Below, one piece after another: positions 1 to 6,538 of a DNA stretch of 32,945 bases. The first letter of the stretch is position 1. Every line of letters begins with the position of its first letter. Below the pieces are notes generated by a model. The model was not told the DNA's origin and ran no database searches. It was given only the letters and a program-made list of their open reading frames with translations. The translations under genes were made by a program, and so were the position numbers. Source of the DNA: Candidatus Nomurabacteria bacterium. GTDB taxonomy: Bacteria; Patescibacteria; Paceibacteria; UBA9973. Location: contig JAPLXP010000006.1 in the NCBI GenBank assembly GCA_026396015.1, forward strand, positions 1-32,945. Direction: 5' to 3'.

Positions 1-78
1 ACAAAAATGTGGACAGATGCATCTGAAGAATCTTTGAAGAAAGCGATAGAAGATTTTAAGGTTGGGTTTTTGAAATAA
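1..78 (+). CDS. atpA: ATP synthase F1 subunit alpha, C-terminal end (partial)
   Basis: The window opens inside a reading frame that ends with TAA at 76-78 and encodes 25 residues, finishing LKKAIEDFKVGFLK. An amphipathic Lys/Glu-rich helix ending in a phrase like AIEDFK is typical of the extreme C-terminus of F1 alpha subunits. The position just upstream of gamma, beta and epsilon genes fits the normal order alpha-gamma-beta-epsilon. Only the tail is visible, so the call depends heavily on operon context. The catalytic and nucleotide-binding parts lie outside the window. Confidence 0.7.
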   Translation, partial: TKMWTDASEESLKKAIEDFKVGFLK

Positions 79-81
79 AAT

Positions 82-894
82 ATGGAAAATACAAAACCAT
101 CATTAAATAAAAAAGATAAAATATATGCTGTAGTGCTTATTGTTTTACAGATAAGTTTTCTGATTTTCATAATTACGACAGCACTCCGTATTTTATCTAC
201 TTATGGTCCTGGTGAATTTTCTTTAATTGGAGTTGTTTATATTGAATTATTAATAGGAATACCTTTATCTATTTGGGGGATATTGAAGGGGATATTTCTT
301 CTAAAAGATAGAATATTTCATGTTTTGTCATTGATTCTTTTATTAATTAGTATATTTAGTTTTCCATACGTAAATGGTCCTATACTAAGTAGAATATATT
401 TATCAATTTCAGAAAAAGCACATGAACCTGAAGTTGCAAGACAGAAATTAGAAATAGAAAAACAAAAAGCAGAATATGCAAATAATTATGCTCAAATTGC
501 AAAAGATTTAAGTTCATCACAAGTAATTTTGGCTGCTGACATGAATACTTCTAATTTTGATTATCCAGTTATAATTTTGAAAAATGGGTATATAATAGGT
601 CTTCCAGAAGTTAAATATGGAAATCATGATAAATATGTTAATTTTATAAATTGGATTAATAGTAACTTAACCAATAAAAGTGTAACTATATCCATACCAC
701 CTTTAAAAGAGATGTATGGTGATAATAATTTAGGAATGTATGTTGGTTTAAATGACTGCAATGAAAATATACCAATACTTCTTAGAGATGTAAGAAAAAA
801 ATATAATATAGAAGGTTATAATAATTGTAGTGTTATTAGATCAGATGAAATTTATTATAACGGCAAAGGCTTATATAGTGAATATTTAAAATAA
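82..894 (+). CDS. Hypothetical three-helix membrane protein inside the ATP synthase operon
   Basis: A 270-aa protein I do not recognise. Hydrophobic segments at about residues 14-36, 48-72 and 80-100 should be membrane helices. A charged helix (about 108-140, rich in Glu/Lys/Gln) probably forms a coiled coil, followed by a soluble C-terminal domain of about 130 residues. It starts 3 bases after the atpA stop and ends 7 bases before atpG, so it must be co-transcribed with the ATP synthase genes. No standard F1 subunit sits between alpha and gamma. The gene is clearly richer in A/T than atpG and atpD, which suggests later acquisition. It is not AtpI-like in position or size. Function unknown. 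Confidence 0.75.
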   Translation: MENTKPSLNKKDKIYAVVLIVLQISFLIFIITTALRILSTYGPGEFSLIGVVYIELLIGIPLSIWGILKGIFLLKDRIFHVLSLILLLISIFSFPYVNGPILSRIYLSISEKAHEPEVARQKLEIEKQKAEYANNYAQIAKDLSSSQVILAADMNTSNFDYPVIILKNGYIIGLPEVKYGNHDKYVNFINWINSNLTNKSVTISIPPLKEMYGDNNLGMYVGLNDCNENIPILLRDVRKKYNIEGYNNCSVIRSDEIYYNGKGLYSEYLK

Positions 895-901
895 AAATTA
901 T

Positions 902-1819
902 ATGGCTGGAACAAAAGAAATTAAAAGAAGAATAAAGAGTGTGAAGAACACAAAGAAGATTACGAAAGCGATGGAGCTCGTAGCGGCTTCAAAGATGAAG
1001 CGTGCGGTTGCCAATGCACTCTCATCACGCCTTTACGCATCCTATTCATGGGATGTATTGTCTTCACTTTCTACACGCCTTGAAGAAGTATCTCACCCAT
1101 TTTTTAATGATAATGGTGGGGAGCGGGATTTGGTCGTTTTGATTACTTCGAATCGTGGACTCTGTGGAGCCTACAATTCCCAAGTGATTAAAAAAACTAT
1201 CCGAATGCTCAAAGCTGAAATTTCGCCTAGGTCCGACCTAGGCAAAGGAGTAGATTTGGTAACTGTCGGAAAAAAAGGGGATGTTGCTATGAGAAGAACT
1301 AATCAAAATATAATTGCAACATTCCTAGACCTTTCAGAAAATGTATCACTACGCGATGTATCCCCAGTATCGACCATGATCACCAGTGAATACAAAAAGG
1401 GAAGTTATGGAAAGATTTATGTAGCCTACACAGACTTTGTATCAGCTCTATCACAAAAACCAAATATCAGACAACTCCTACCGATCAGTCGCGCAGAACT
1501 CAAGATAGCGATCGAAGAAGTCGGTGAAGAGAGGAACAAAGAGACATTAGTTGAGACAGATGTACCGTATACAGTAGAAGGTGACCAGGCAATGCTCATC
1601 GAATCCCTAGCAGAGAAATTGGTCCGAATGCAGATCTATCAGATGATCCTAGAATCACAAGCCAGTGAGCAATCAAGTAGAATGATGGCAATGAAGAATG
1701 CATCCGAAGCCGCAGGCGAGATGATAGATGACCTGACACTGGCATTCAACAAAGCCCGTCAGGCAGGCATAACCCGCGAGATTAGTGAAATTAGTGCCGG
1801 AATGGCGTCGGTTAGTTAG
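902..1819 (+). CDS. atpG: ATP synthase F1 subunit gamma
   Basis: Central rotor shaft of F1, turning inside the alpha3-beta3 ring and linking proton flow to ATP synthesis at the membrane. The 305-aa product has the expected N-terminal helix (TKEIKRRIKSVKNTKKITKAM), the central ITSNRGLCGAYN segment, and the C-terminal helix ending RQAGITREISEISAGM, so both coiled-coil arms are present. It is slightly longer than usual. Part of the extra length is a loop, SPRSDLG at about residues 108-115, encoded by a palindromic sequence (see the repeat at 1225). The ATG is preceded by no Shine-Dalgarno site. A CTAG-rich repeat separates it from atpD. Confidence 0.96.
   Translation: MAGTKEIKRRIKSVKNTKKITKAMELVAASKMKRAVANALSSRLYASYSWDVLSSLSTRLEEVSHPFFNDNGGERDLVVLITSNRGLCGAYNSQVIKKTIRMLKAEISPRSDLGKGVDLVTVGKKGDVAMRRTNQNIIATFLDLSENVSLRDVSPVSTMITSEYKKGSYGKIYVAYTDFVSALSQKPNIRQLLPISRAELKIAIEEVGEERNKETLVETDVPYTVEGDQAMLIESLAEKLVRMQIYQMILESQASEQSSRMMAMKNASEAAGEMIDDLTLAFNKARQAGITREISEISAGMASVS
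1225..1243 (+). repeat. Palindromic element inside atpG
   Basis: Perfect inverted repeat of GCCTAGGTC and GACCTAGGC around a single C. It lies in frame in atpG and encodes the surface-like loop PRSDLG between two conserved parts of the gamma subunit. It contains two CCTAGG hexamers. It reads as an inserted palindromic repeat rather than ordinary gamma sequence. Confidence 0.7.
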
Positions 1820-1878
1820 GTTCTAGTAATTAGGTTCTAGGTTCTAGAATAAACTAGAAACTAGCCACTAGAAACTAA
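1816..1878. repeat. CTAG-rich inverted repeat between atpG and atpD
   Basis: TTAGGTTCTAG occurs twice (1816-1826, 1830-1840), followed by GTTCTAG and, after a short centre, by complementary copies of ACTAGAAACTA (about 1853-1875). The arms can fold into a long imperfect hairpin that begins at the atpG stop codon. No T-run follows, so it is not a standard terminator. A related copy lies between atpD and atpC. Confidence 0.75.
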
Positions 1879-1922
1879 AAACTTTATTAAAAATTTATTA
1901 TAAGAATAATCATTAAAAATAT

Positions 1923-3281
1923 ATGACAAAACAAGTAGGAAAGATAAAAAGAATTATTGGACCAGTCGTAGACGTAGCATTTGAAGGAAAACTTCCAGAT
2001 GTTTACAACGCTCTTACAGTACAGAACGGAGATAAGGTTCTCGTTCTCGAAGTCGAGCAACATGTCGGAGGCGGAGTCGTGCGAACAGTGGCTATGGACA
2101 CTACAGACGGATTCTCTCGCGATATGGATGTAGTCGACACTGGTGCACCGATTTCAGTGCCAGTAGGCAAGGCGACTCTCGGTCGCATATTCAACGTACT
2201 CGGCGACACAATCGACGACGCAGGTCCTGCAGCTACCGAGGATCGTTCACCGATTCACCGTGCAGCTCCATCATTCGTATCTCAGGCGACAAAAGTTGAG
2301 ATTCTCGAGACTGGTATCAAAGTTATCGACCTTATTTGTCCAGTTCTAAAGGGGGGCAAGGTTGGTCTATTCGGAGGTGCTGGTGTGGGTAAAACTGTGG
2401 TTATTCAAGAGCTCATCCACAACATCGCGTCAAATCACGGAGGCTACTCTGTGTTCGCTGGTGTTGGCGAGCGTACTCGTGAGGGGAATGACCTATATCA
2501 CGAGATGAAGGATTCCAAGGTTCTCGACAAAGTGGCCATGGTCTTCGGACAGATGAATGAACCACCCGGAGCTCGTATGCGTGTAGCCCTCTCAGGTCTT
2601 ACAATGGCGGAGCACTTCCGTGATCAAGAAGGTAAAGACGTGTTATTCTTCATCGACAACATTTTCCGTTTTACTCAAGCAGGTTCTGAAGTGTCAGCTC
2701 TCCTAGGACGTATCCCATCAGCTGTAGGGTATCAGCCAACACTCGCAACAGAGATGGGAATGATGCAAGAGCGCATCACATCTACAGACAAGGGATCAGT
2801 TACATCTGTGCAGGCCGTATACGTGCCAGCCGACGACCTTACAGACCCAGCTCCAGCTACTACTTTTGCCCACCTCGACTCTACTGTGGTGCTAAACCGT
2901 TCTCTTACAGAAATCGGTATTTACCCAGCTGTTGATCCATTGGACTCTTCATCTACAATCCTTGATCCAAACATCGTAGGCAAGGAACACTATGAAGTAG
3001 CTCGTGAAGTTCAGCGTGTCCTACAGCGTTACAAGGACCTCCAAGATATCATCGCTATTCTAGGTATGGAAGAATTGTCAGAGTCTGACAAGGAACTCGT
3101 AGTACGTGCGCGTAAAGTTCAGAAATTCCTATCACAGCCATTCTTCGTTGCCGAGCAATTCACTGGTGCACCAGGTCAATATGTCTCACTTGCAGATACA
3201 ATCCGTTCATTCAAGGAAATCCTAGAAGGCAAGCATGATGCAAAATCAGAGAACGAGTTTTACATGAAGGGTGCTATCTAA
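1923..3281 (+). CDS. atpD: ATP synthase F1 subunit beta
   Basis: Catalytic subunit of F1 (452 aa). Visible are the beta-barrel N-terminus (GKIKRIIGPVVDVAF), Walker A GGAGVGKT at 151-158, the catalytic Glu in GERTREG (about 183), Walker B VLFFIDNIFRF (about 240-250), and the signature PAVDPLDSSSTIL. The family's DELSEED loop, which touches gamma, reads EELSESD here, so two acidic positions are altered. The gene lies between two CTAG-rich hairpins, with about 100 bases before and 80 after it. It has no Shine-Dalgarno site. Its base composition is richer in G/C than most of the window. Confidence 0.98.
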   Translation: MTKQVGKIKRIIGPVVDVAFEGKLPDVYNALTVQNGDKVLVLEVEQHVGGGVVRTVAMDTTDGFSRDMDVVDTGAPISVPVGKATLGRIFNVLGDTIDDAGPAATEDRSPIHRAAPSFVSQATKVEILETGIKVIDLICPVLKGGKVGLFGGAGVGKTVVIQELIHNIASNHGGYSVFAGVGERTREGNDLYHEMKDSKVLDKVAMVFGQMNEPPGARMRVALSGLTMAEHFRDQEGKDVLFFIDNIFRFTQAGSEVSALLGRIPSAVGYQPTLATEMGMMQERITSTDKGSVTSVQAVYVPADDLTDPAPATTFAHLDSTVVLNRSLTEIGIYPAVDPLDSSSTILDPNIVGKEHYEVAREVQRVLQRYKDLQDIIAILGMEELSESDKELVVRARKVQKFLSQPFFVAEQFTGAPGQYVSLADTIRSFKEILEGKHDAKSENEFYMKGAI

Positions 3282-3358
3282 TTAGGTTCTAGTAGTTAGG
3301 TTCTAGTTTTTAGGAGAATTCTCCACTAGCCCCTAGTCACTAGAAACTAGAAACTAAT
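3282..3358. repeat. CTAG-rich inverted repeat between atpD and atpC
   Basis: Second copy of the CTAG-rich element. TTAGGTTCTAG occurs at 3282-3292 and 3296-3306, the centre is the palindrome GGAGAATTCTCC (3313-3324), and the right arm carries CACTAG and ACTAGAAACTAG units up to the atpC start. The predicted hairpin covers nearly the whole intergenic space and ends just before the atpC ATG, so it could influence translation of epsilon or protect mRNA ends. Confidence 0.75.
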
Positions 3359-3360
3359 TT

Positions 3361-3804
3361 ATGAACAAACAATTAAAACTTAAGATAGTCACACCAGAGA
3401 GATTGATTCTCGAAGAGTTGGTAGATCAAGTATCTATCCCGACTACAGAAGGGGAGCTGACAATATTGCCTATGCACATCCCACTGATCGCAGGATTAAA
3501 GTCTGGTGATGTGGTTGCAGTAGCAAATGGCGAGCATATCCCGATGGCAGTCACTGGTGGATTTGTAGAGATCAAGGATGAGGATGGTGTCACTACTGTC
3601 GCAATACTTGCAGACTTTGCAGAGCATGTATCAGATCTGACAGACGATGCAGTAGAGAAAGCCAAAGCTCGCTCTATTGAACTTGCCAAGCAAATGGAGA
3701 ATAAAGAGCATGTCGACTTTGAACACTTCGAGGCAGAGCTCGAACGCTCTCTCAACAGAGTCAAAATCGCCGACAAGTGGAGAACAAAAAAATACAGAAA
3801 GTAA
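3361..3804 (+). CDS. atpC: ATP synthase F1 subunit epsilon
   Basis: The 147-aa product begins LKLKIVTPERLILEE, the typical first strand of the epsilon beta-sandwich, and continues with ILPMHIPLIAGLKSGDV and the GGFVEIKD segment. A C-terminal helical part (about 95-147) holds the two helices that can inhibit ATP hydrolysis. It is the last gene of the operon and is followed directly by a hairpin terminator. No Shine-Dalgarno site is present. The preceding CTAG hairpin runs almost to the start codon. Confidence 0.95.
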   Translation: MNKQLKLKIVTPERLILEELVDQVSIPTTEGELTILPMHIPLIAGLKSGDVVAVANGEHIPMAVTGGFVEIKDEDGVTTVAILADFAEHVSDLTDDAVEKAKARSIELAKQMENKEHVDFEHFEAELERSLNRVKIADKWRTKKYRK

Positions 3805-3811
3805 TCAAAAG

Positions 3812-3834
3812 AGCCCTAGAAATAGGGCTTTTTT
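3812..3834 (+). terminator. Terminator of the ATP synthase operon
   Basis: Stem AGCCCTA (3812-3818), loop GAAA, stem TAGGGCT (3823-3829), followed by a run of T. It lies 8 bases after the atpC stop codon. Confidence 0.85.
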
Positions 3835-3840
3835 GTTGTA

Positions 3841-3870
3841 TTGACAATTATGTATTAAATATGTTATAAT
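3841..3870 (+). promoter_or_regulatory. Consensus sigma-70 promoter for the 95-aa gene
   Basis: Perfect TTGACA at 3841-3846 and perfect TATAAT at 3865-3870, separated by 18 bases. The predicted start of transcription is near 3877, which leaves a leader of about 37 bases before the ATG at 3914. Confidence 0.85.
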
Positions 3871-3913
3871 ATAAACAAGTTAATAAATTTCATTTCCAAA
3901 ATTTACAAGAATT

Positions 3914-4201
3914 ATGAAAGAAGAAAAAGATTTATTGAAGAAGTCACTTGTTTGTTCCATCAAAGATGGTTACATCAGTGCATTTATCCAATTATTTATG
4001 AAAAAAGAAATTGGTCACATCAAAGAAGTGACCTATGGAGATTTCATAGAATTAGCAAAAGGAACCAGCGATACTCGCTGCCAAAGAGTAGCATTATTTC
4101 GTTCATCAGTTAGACTCATATGGGAAAAACTGAAAAAAGAAAAAATGACAGAAGAAGCTAGGATTGCAATCAATCTTAGTCACCCAGAATGTATATTTTA
4201 A
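3914..4201 (+). CDS. Hypothetical 95-aa protein
   Basis: Not recognised. The protein is mixed alpha/beta in appearance, has no membrane segment, and carries phrases such as EVTYGDFIELAKGTSDTRC and a Lys/Glu-rich C-terminal helix. It stands alone between a near-perfect promoter and a strong hairpin terminator, which argues that it is a real, expressed gene. No Shine-Dalgarno site precedes the ATG. Confidence 0.75.
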   Translation: MKEEKDLLKKSLVCSIKDGYISAFIQLFMKKEIGHIKEVTYGDFIELAKGTSDTRCQRVALFRSSVRLIWEKLKKEKMTEEARIAINLSHPECIF

Positions 4202-4204
4202 ATA

Positions 4205-4236
4205 AAAATCGCTGCAAAAATTGCAGCGATTTTTTT
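4205..4236. terminator. Bidirectional terminator between convergent genes
   Basis: Stem AAAATCGCTGCAA (4205-4217), loop AAA, stem TTGCAGCGATTTT (4221-4233), with a T-run on the right and an A-run on the left. It serves the 95-aa gene and the convergent gene ending at 4235, whose stop codon it touches. Confidence 0.85.
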
Positions 4237-4810
4237 AATTTAAATCTATTGAAAATATATAATAAGGTATTTTAAGATTTTCAATTTCTTTTTTTAGTAT
4301 TGAAAGACTGATTTCATCATAGTTGTAATTATCATTAATAAATTCATAAATTATCTCAGCATGTTTTCTGCAATAAATATTATTACTAATTCCATATTTA
4401 CCGAATGGTGATTGATAATATAAATTATAAAAATTTCCAGACTCATTTTTTATAAAAGTAGGTATTTTTTCTAATGATTTAAATTTAAAATCAATTAATC
4501 TGTCCTCAAAATATTCAAATGATTTGTTTAAAAAATTTTCTTCCTCATCATTATTTTCTTCGCTATCTAAATACTTGGGAAATATTGGTACATCTATATC
4601 TTTAATTTCCAAAAAAAGATTAATAAAATTTTCGATACTAATTGTTCCATTTTCAAAATATTTTTTAATAGTATTAAAACCATCGAATATATTTTTTACT
4701 TCTTTTCTTATTTTAATTTTATCTGTTTTCCCTTTGATTAGATACCTGTTGTTATTCCTTGTTTTTTTTCTATAAACAACTCTGACTGGATAAATGATTC
4801 TAGCTTCCAT
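4235..4810 (-). CDS. Hypothetical 191-aa protein, very AT-rich
   Basis: Not recognised. It is a soluble, Asn/Lys/Ile/Phe-rich protein with a basic N-terminus (residues 9-40) and an acidic patch, NNDEEEN, near residue 85. The AT content is higher than in neighbouring trhO, so it may be recently acquired. The start at 4810 is supported by a minus-strand promoter (TTGCAA 4863-4858, TAGAAT 4840-4835, 17-base spacer) that would give a leader of about 18 bases. It shares the terminator at 4205-4236 with the convergent upstream gene. Confidence 0.65.
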   Translation of the reverse strand: MEARIIYPVRVVYRKKTRNNNRYLIKGKTDKIKIRKEVKNIFDGFNTIKKYFENGTISIENFINLFLEIKDIDVPIFPKYLDSEENNDEEENFLNKSFEYFEDRLIDFKFKSLEKIPTFIKNESGNFYNLYYQSPFGKYGISNNIYCRKHAEIIYEFINDNYNYDEISLSILKKEIENLKIPYYIFSIDLN

Positions 4811-4834
4811 AATTTTAAGGTTTATTTTAGTTAA

Positions 4835-4863
4835 ATTCTATACTCAATTTTTCTACTTTGCAA
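4835..4863 (-). promoter_or_regulatory. Promoter for the 191-aa minus-strand gene
   Basis: Read on the minus strand: TTGCAA (4863-4858), 17 bases, TAGAAT (4840-4835). Transcription should begin near 4828, just before the ATG at 4810. Confidence 0.55.
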
Positions 4864-4873
4864 ATCTATCTAT

Positions 4874-4901
4874 TTGAAGCAATCCAATAATTTGCTATAT
4901 T
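4874..4901 (+). promoter_or_regulatory. Promoter of trhO
   Basis: TTGAAG (4874-4879), 16 bases, TATATT (4896-4901). The ATG of trhO lies 10 bases after the -10 box, so the transcript should be leaderless or nearly so. It partly overlaps the divergent minus-strand promoter region. Confidence 0.55.
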
Positions 4902-4911
4902 AAGTACACTT

Positions 4912-5853
4912 ATGAGTCAAAAATATACAATCCTTTTATATTACAAATACGTCAGGATCGATGAGCCTCAGGCCTTTCGCGACGCGCATTTCGAGCTCTG
5001 CAAGAGACTGGGCCTCAAAGGTCGTATTATCATAGCTACCGAGGGTATCAATGGTACTTGCGAAGGCACAGACGAGGCATGTCAAGAGTATATGCAGATT
5101 ATGAAGGCTGATGCTCGATTCTCAGATATTCACTGGAAAGTAAGTCTTGGTACTCCAGATGGTAAAGCTTTCCCGCGTCTTTCTGTAAAGGTAAGAAAGG
5201 AGATAGTGTCACTGCATCTAGGCGATGAAGACGAGGATATAGACCCAAATCAAATTACTGGAATCCATCTAAAACCTGAGGAATTGCGCAAATGGTATGA
5301 GGAAGGTAGAGAGTTCCATATCGTAGATATGCGCAATGGTTATGAGCTAGAGGTTGGTAAATTCGAAGGCACAGTATTCCCCGAGCTCGACAATTTCCGT
5401 GATTTGAAAAAGAATTTAAAAAAGATTGAAGACCTAAAAGACAAGACTGTTCTGACGGTATGTACTGGTGGTGTACGATGCGAAAAAGCTTCAGGACTCC
5501 TTGTTCGTGAAGGATTCAATGATGTATATCAGCTCGATGGTGGTATGGTCACATATATGGAAAAGTACCCTGGCCAAGATTTCAAAGGCTCACTGTATGT
5601 TTTTGACCAGCGTTTAACTTTAAATTTTACAGATCCTGCAAAGCACGAGATTATAGGTAAATGTAAAAAATGTGGAAGTAAAAGTGAGCACTATGTAAAC
5701 TGTTCAAACAATAATTGTCACGAGCATTTTATTTGCTGTATCGATTGTCTCGAGGAGAATCCTCCAAATCATCCATCAGGAGGTGTCGCATACTGTGATA
5801 TCTGGTGCAAGACAAAGGACAAGATAAATAAATTTAAAAAAGCATTAGTTTAA
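4912..5853 (+). CDS. trhO: tRNA uridine(34) hydroxylase, rhodanese-type (TrhO)
   Basis: Family members hydroxylate U34 in the wobble position of several tRNAs, using oxygen, as a first step to 5-(carb)oxymethoxy-uridine. The 313-aa protein shows the N-terminal ferredoxin-like domain (ATEGINGTCEGT at about 42-53), a central rhodanese domain (VDMRNGYELEVGKFEGTV at about 138-155), and the active-site loop CTGGVRC with predicted nucleophile Cys184. A C-terminal Cys-rich region (CKKCG ... CIDC) is typical of the family and may bind metal. Length is normal. It is transcribed alone from a promoter 10 bases upstream. Confidence 0.93.
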   Translation: MSQKYTILLYYKYVRIDEPQAFRDAHFELCKRLGLKGRIIIATEGINGTCEGTDEACQEYMQIMKADARFSDIHWKVSLGTPDGKAFPRLSVKVRKEIVSLHLGDEDEDIDPNQITGIHLKPEELRKWYEEGREFHIVDMRNGYELEVGKFEGTVFPELDNFRDLKKNLKKIEDLKDKTVLTVCTGGVRCEKASGLLVREGFNDVYQLDGGMVTYMEKYPGQDFKGSLYVFDQRLTLNFTDPAKHEIIGKCKKCGSKSEHYVNCSNNNCHEHFICCIDCLEENPPNHPSGGVAYCDIWCKTKDKINKFKKALV

Positions 5854-5867
5854 TATTTAATATTTGA

Positions 5868-5873
5868 TATAAT
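5868..5873 (+). promoter_or_regulatory. -10 box before the micro-ORF and 19-aa gene
   Basis: Perfect TATAAT. Transcription should start near 5880, which places the AAGGAG site (5892-5897) a short way into the mRNA. Confidence 0.5.
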
Positions 5874-5902
5874 TAAAATATTAATAATAAAAAGGAGTCA
5901 CT

Positions 5903-5920
5903 ATGATTCCGTTTAATTAA
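5903..5920 (+). other. Micro-ORF MIPFN with a Shine-Dalgarno site
   Basis: ATG-ATT-CCG-TTT-AAT-TAA, preceded 5 bases upstream by AAGGAG (5892-5897), one of only two good Shine-Dalgarno sites noticed in the window. It ends 3 bases before the ATG of the next small gene, so ribosomes finishing it could restart there. The sequence AAGGAG...CACTATG recurs before 6074. Confidence 0.35.
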
Positions 5921-5923
5921 ATT

Positions 5924-5983
5924 ATGGCAAAAGGAATGGGTGCTAAAAAAGAAAAGAAAAAGCCAAAAGCTGTAAAGAAATAA
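5924..5983 (+). CDS. Tiny basic protein, 19 aa
   Basis: Encodes MAKGMGAKKEKKKPKAVKK, a Lys/Ala-rich peptide with a predicted strongly positive charge. It resembles the short Lys-rich MAKG-type proteins seen in many bacteria, which are of unknown role. Support comes from the promoter (TATAAT 5868-5873), the SD-bearing micro-ORF just before it, and a very strong terminator 8 bases after the stop. Binding to nucleic acid is plausible from charge only. Confidence 0.6.
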   Translation: MAKGMGAKKEKKKPKAVKK

Positions 5984-5991
5984 TAGCTTTT

Positions 5992-6033
5992 AGAAATAGC
6001 TCCGGCGCTCTGCGCCGGAGCTATTTCTTTTTG
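5992..6033 (+). terminator. GC-rich terminator, 17-bp stem
   Basis: Perfect 17-bp stem (5992-6008 with 6012-6028), loop TCT, then T-rich. The core ATAGCTCCGGC resembles the terminators at 16294 and 18171. Confidence 0.9.
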
Positions 6034-6073
6034 TTATATATTGTGTTATAAATGCGATTAAGGAGGTAGCACT

Positions 6074-6106
6074 ATGCTATTTAAAAAATATGAAAAAAAG
6101 ATTTAA
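6074..6106 (+). other. Micro-ORF MLFKKYEKKI overlapping the next gene
   Basis: A ten-residue frame with a strong Shine-Dalgarno site, AAGGAGG (6060-6066), and ATG at 6074. It overlaps the start of the 129-aa gene (ATG 6090) in another frame and ends inside it. The arrangement matches the micro-ORF at 5903 and suggests translational coupling. The -10 box TATAAA at 6047-6052 puts the mRNA start next to the SD. Confidence 0.35.
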
Positions 6107-6479
6107 TAATCTAATTTTCTTTGGTGAGCTGTTATTCCATACTCTAATTGTAATTTATAAATTTATTTTAAAACGATACAAAGACAATATTTTTGTTTTT
6201 AAATTGTTTATAAAATGCTTGTTTGTAAATACTATTATGTCTTTTGATCACGGCCGTTGGCATTCTATTTGTTTTGATTATAAAAAACGCAAAATAAAAA
6301 TACCATTGAATACTCTGATATCATGTGTTTTGTATTATTTATTTAATGCATATTTCAATTTGGATATCCTATCGTGTATTACCCTTGGTCTTTTTTTAGA
6401 CATTATGTTTTTTATTTTAAAAATGTGGAATTTTCATTCAAAAAAGCTTTTGGAAAAAAGCTACATGGAATCAAATTAA
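6090..6479 (+). CDS. Hypothetical small membrane protein, 129 aa
   Basis: Not recognised. Hydrophobic stretches at about residues 8-28, 36-52, 76-92 and 95-112 suggest an integral membrane protein with basic loops (FDYKKRKIK, HSKK). It lacks its own ribosome site. A strong SD drives an overlapping ten-codon micro-ORF instead, so translation may depend on reinitiation. Strongly AT-rich. It is followed directly by a hairpin terminator. Confidence 0.6.
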   Translation: MKKRFNNLIFFGELLFHTLIVIYKFILKRYKDNIFVFKLFIKCLFVNTIMSFDHGRWHSICFDYKKRKIKIPLNTLISCVLYYLFNAYFNLDILSCITLGLFLDIMFFILKMWNFHSKKLLEKSYMESN

Positions 6480-6480
6480 G

Positions 6481-6517
6481 AGCCTTATATTGTTGAATCA
6501 ATATGAGGCTTTTTATC
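6481..6517 (+). terminator. Terminator after the 129-aa gene
   Basis: AGCCTTATATTG (6481-6492) pairs with CAATATGAGGCT (6499-6510) with one wobble pair, followed by TTTTTAT. Confidence 0.8.
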
Positions 6518-6526
6518 TTTTTATAG

Positions 6527-6532
6527 TATAAT
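6527..6532 (+). promoter_or_regulatory. -10 box directly before the phosphoesterase gene
   Basis: TATAAT ending 6 bases before the ATG at 6539, giving a leaderless transcript. Confidence 0.55.
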
Positions 6533-6538
6533 AAATGC

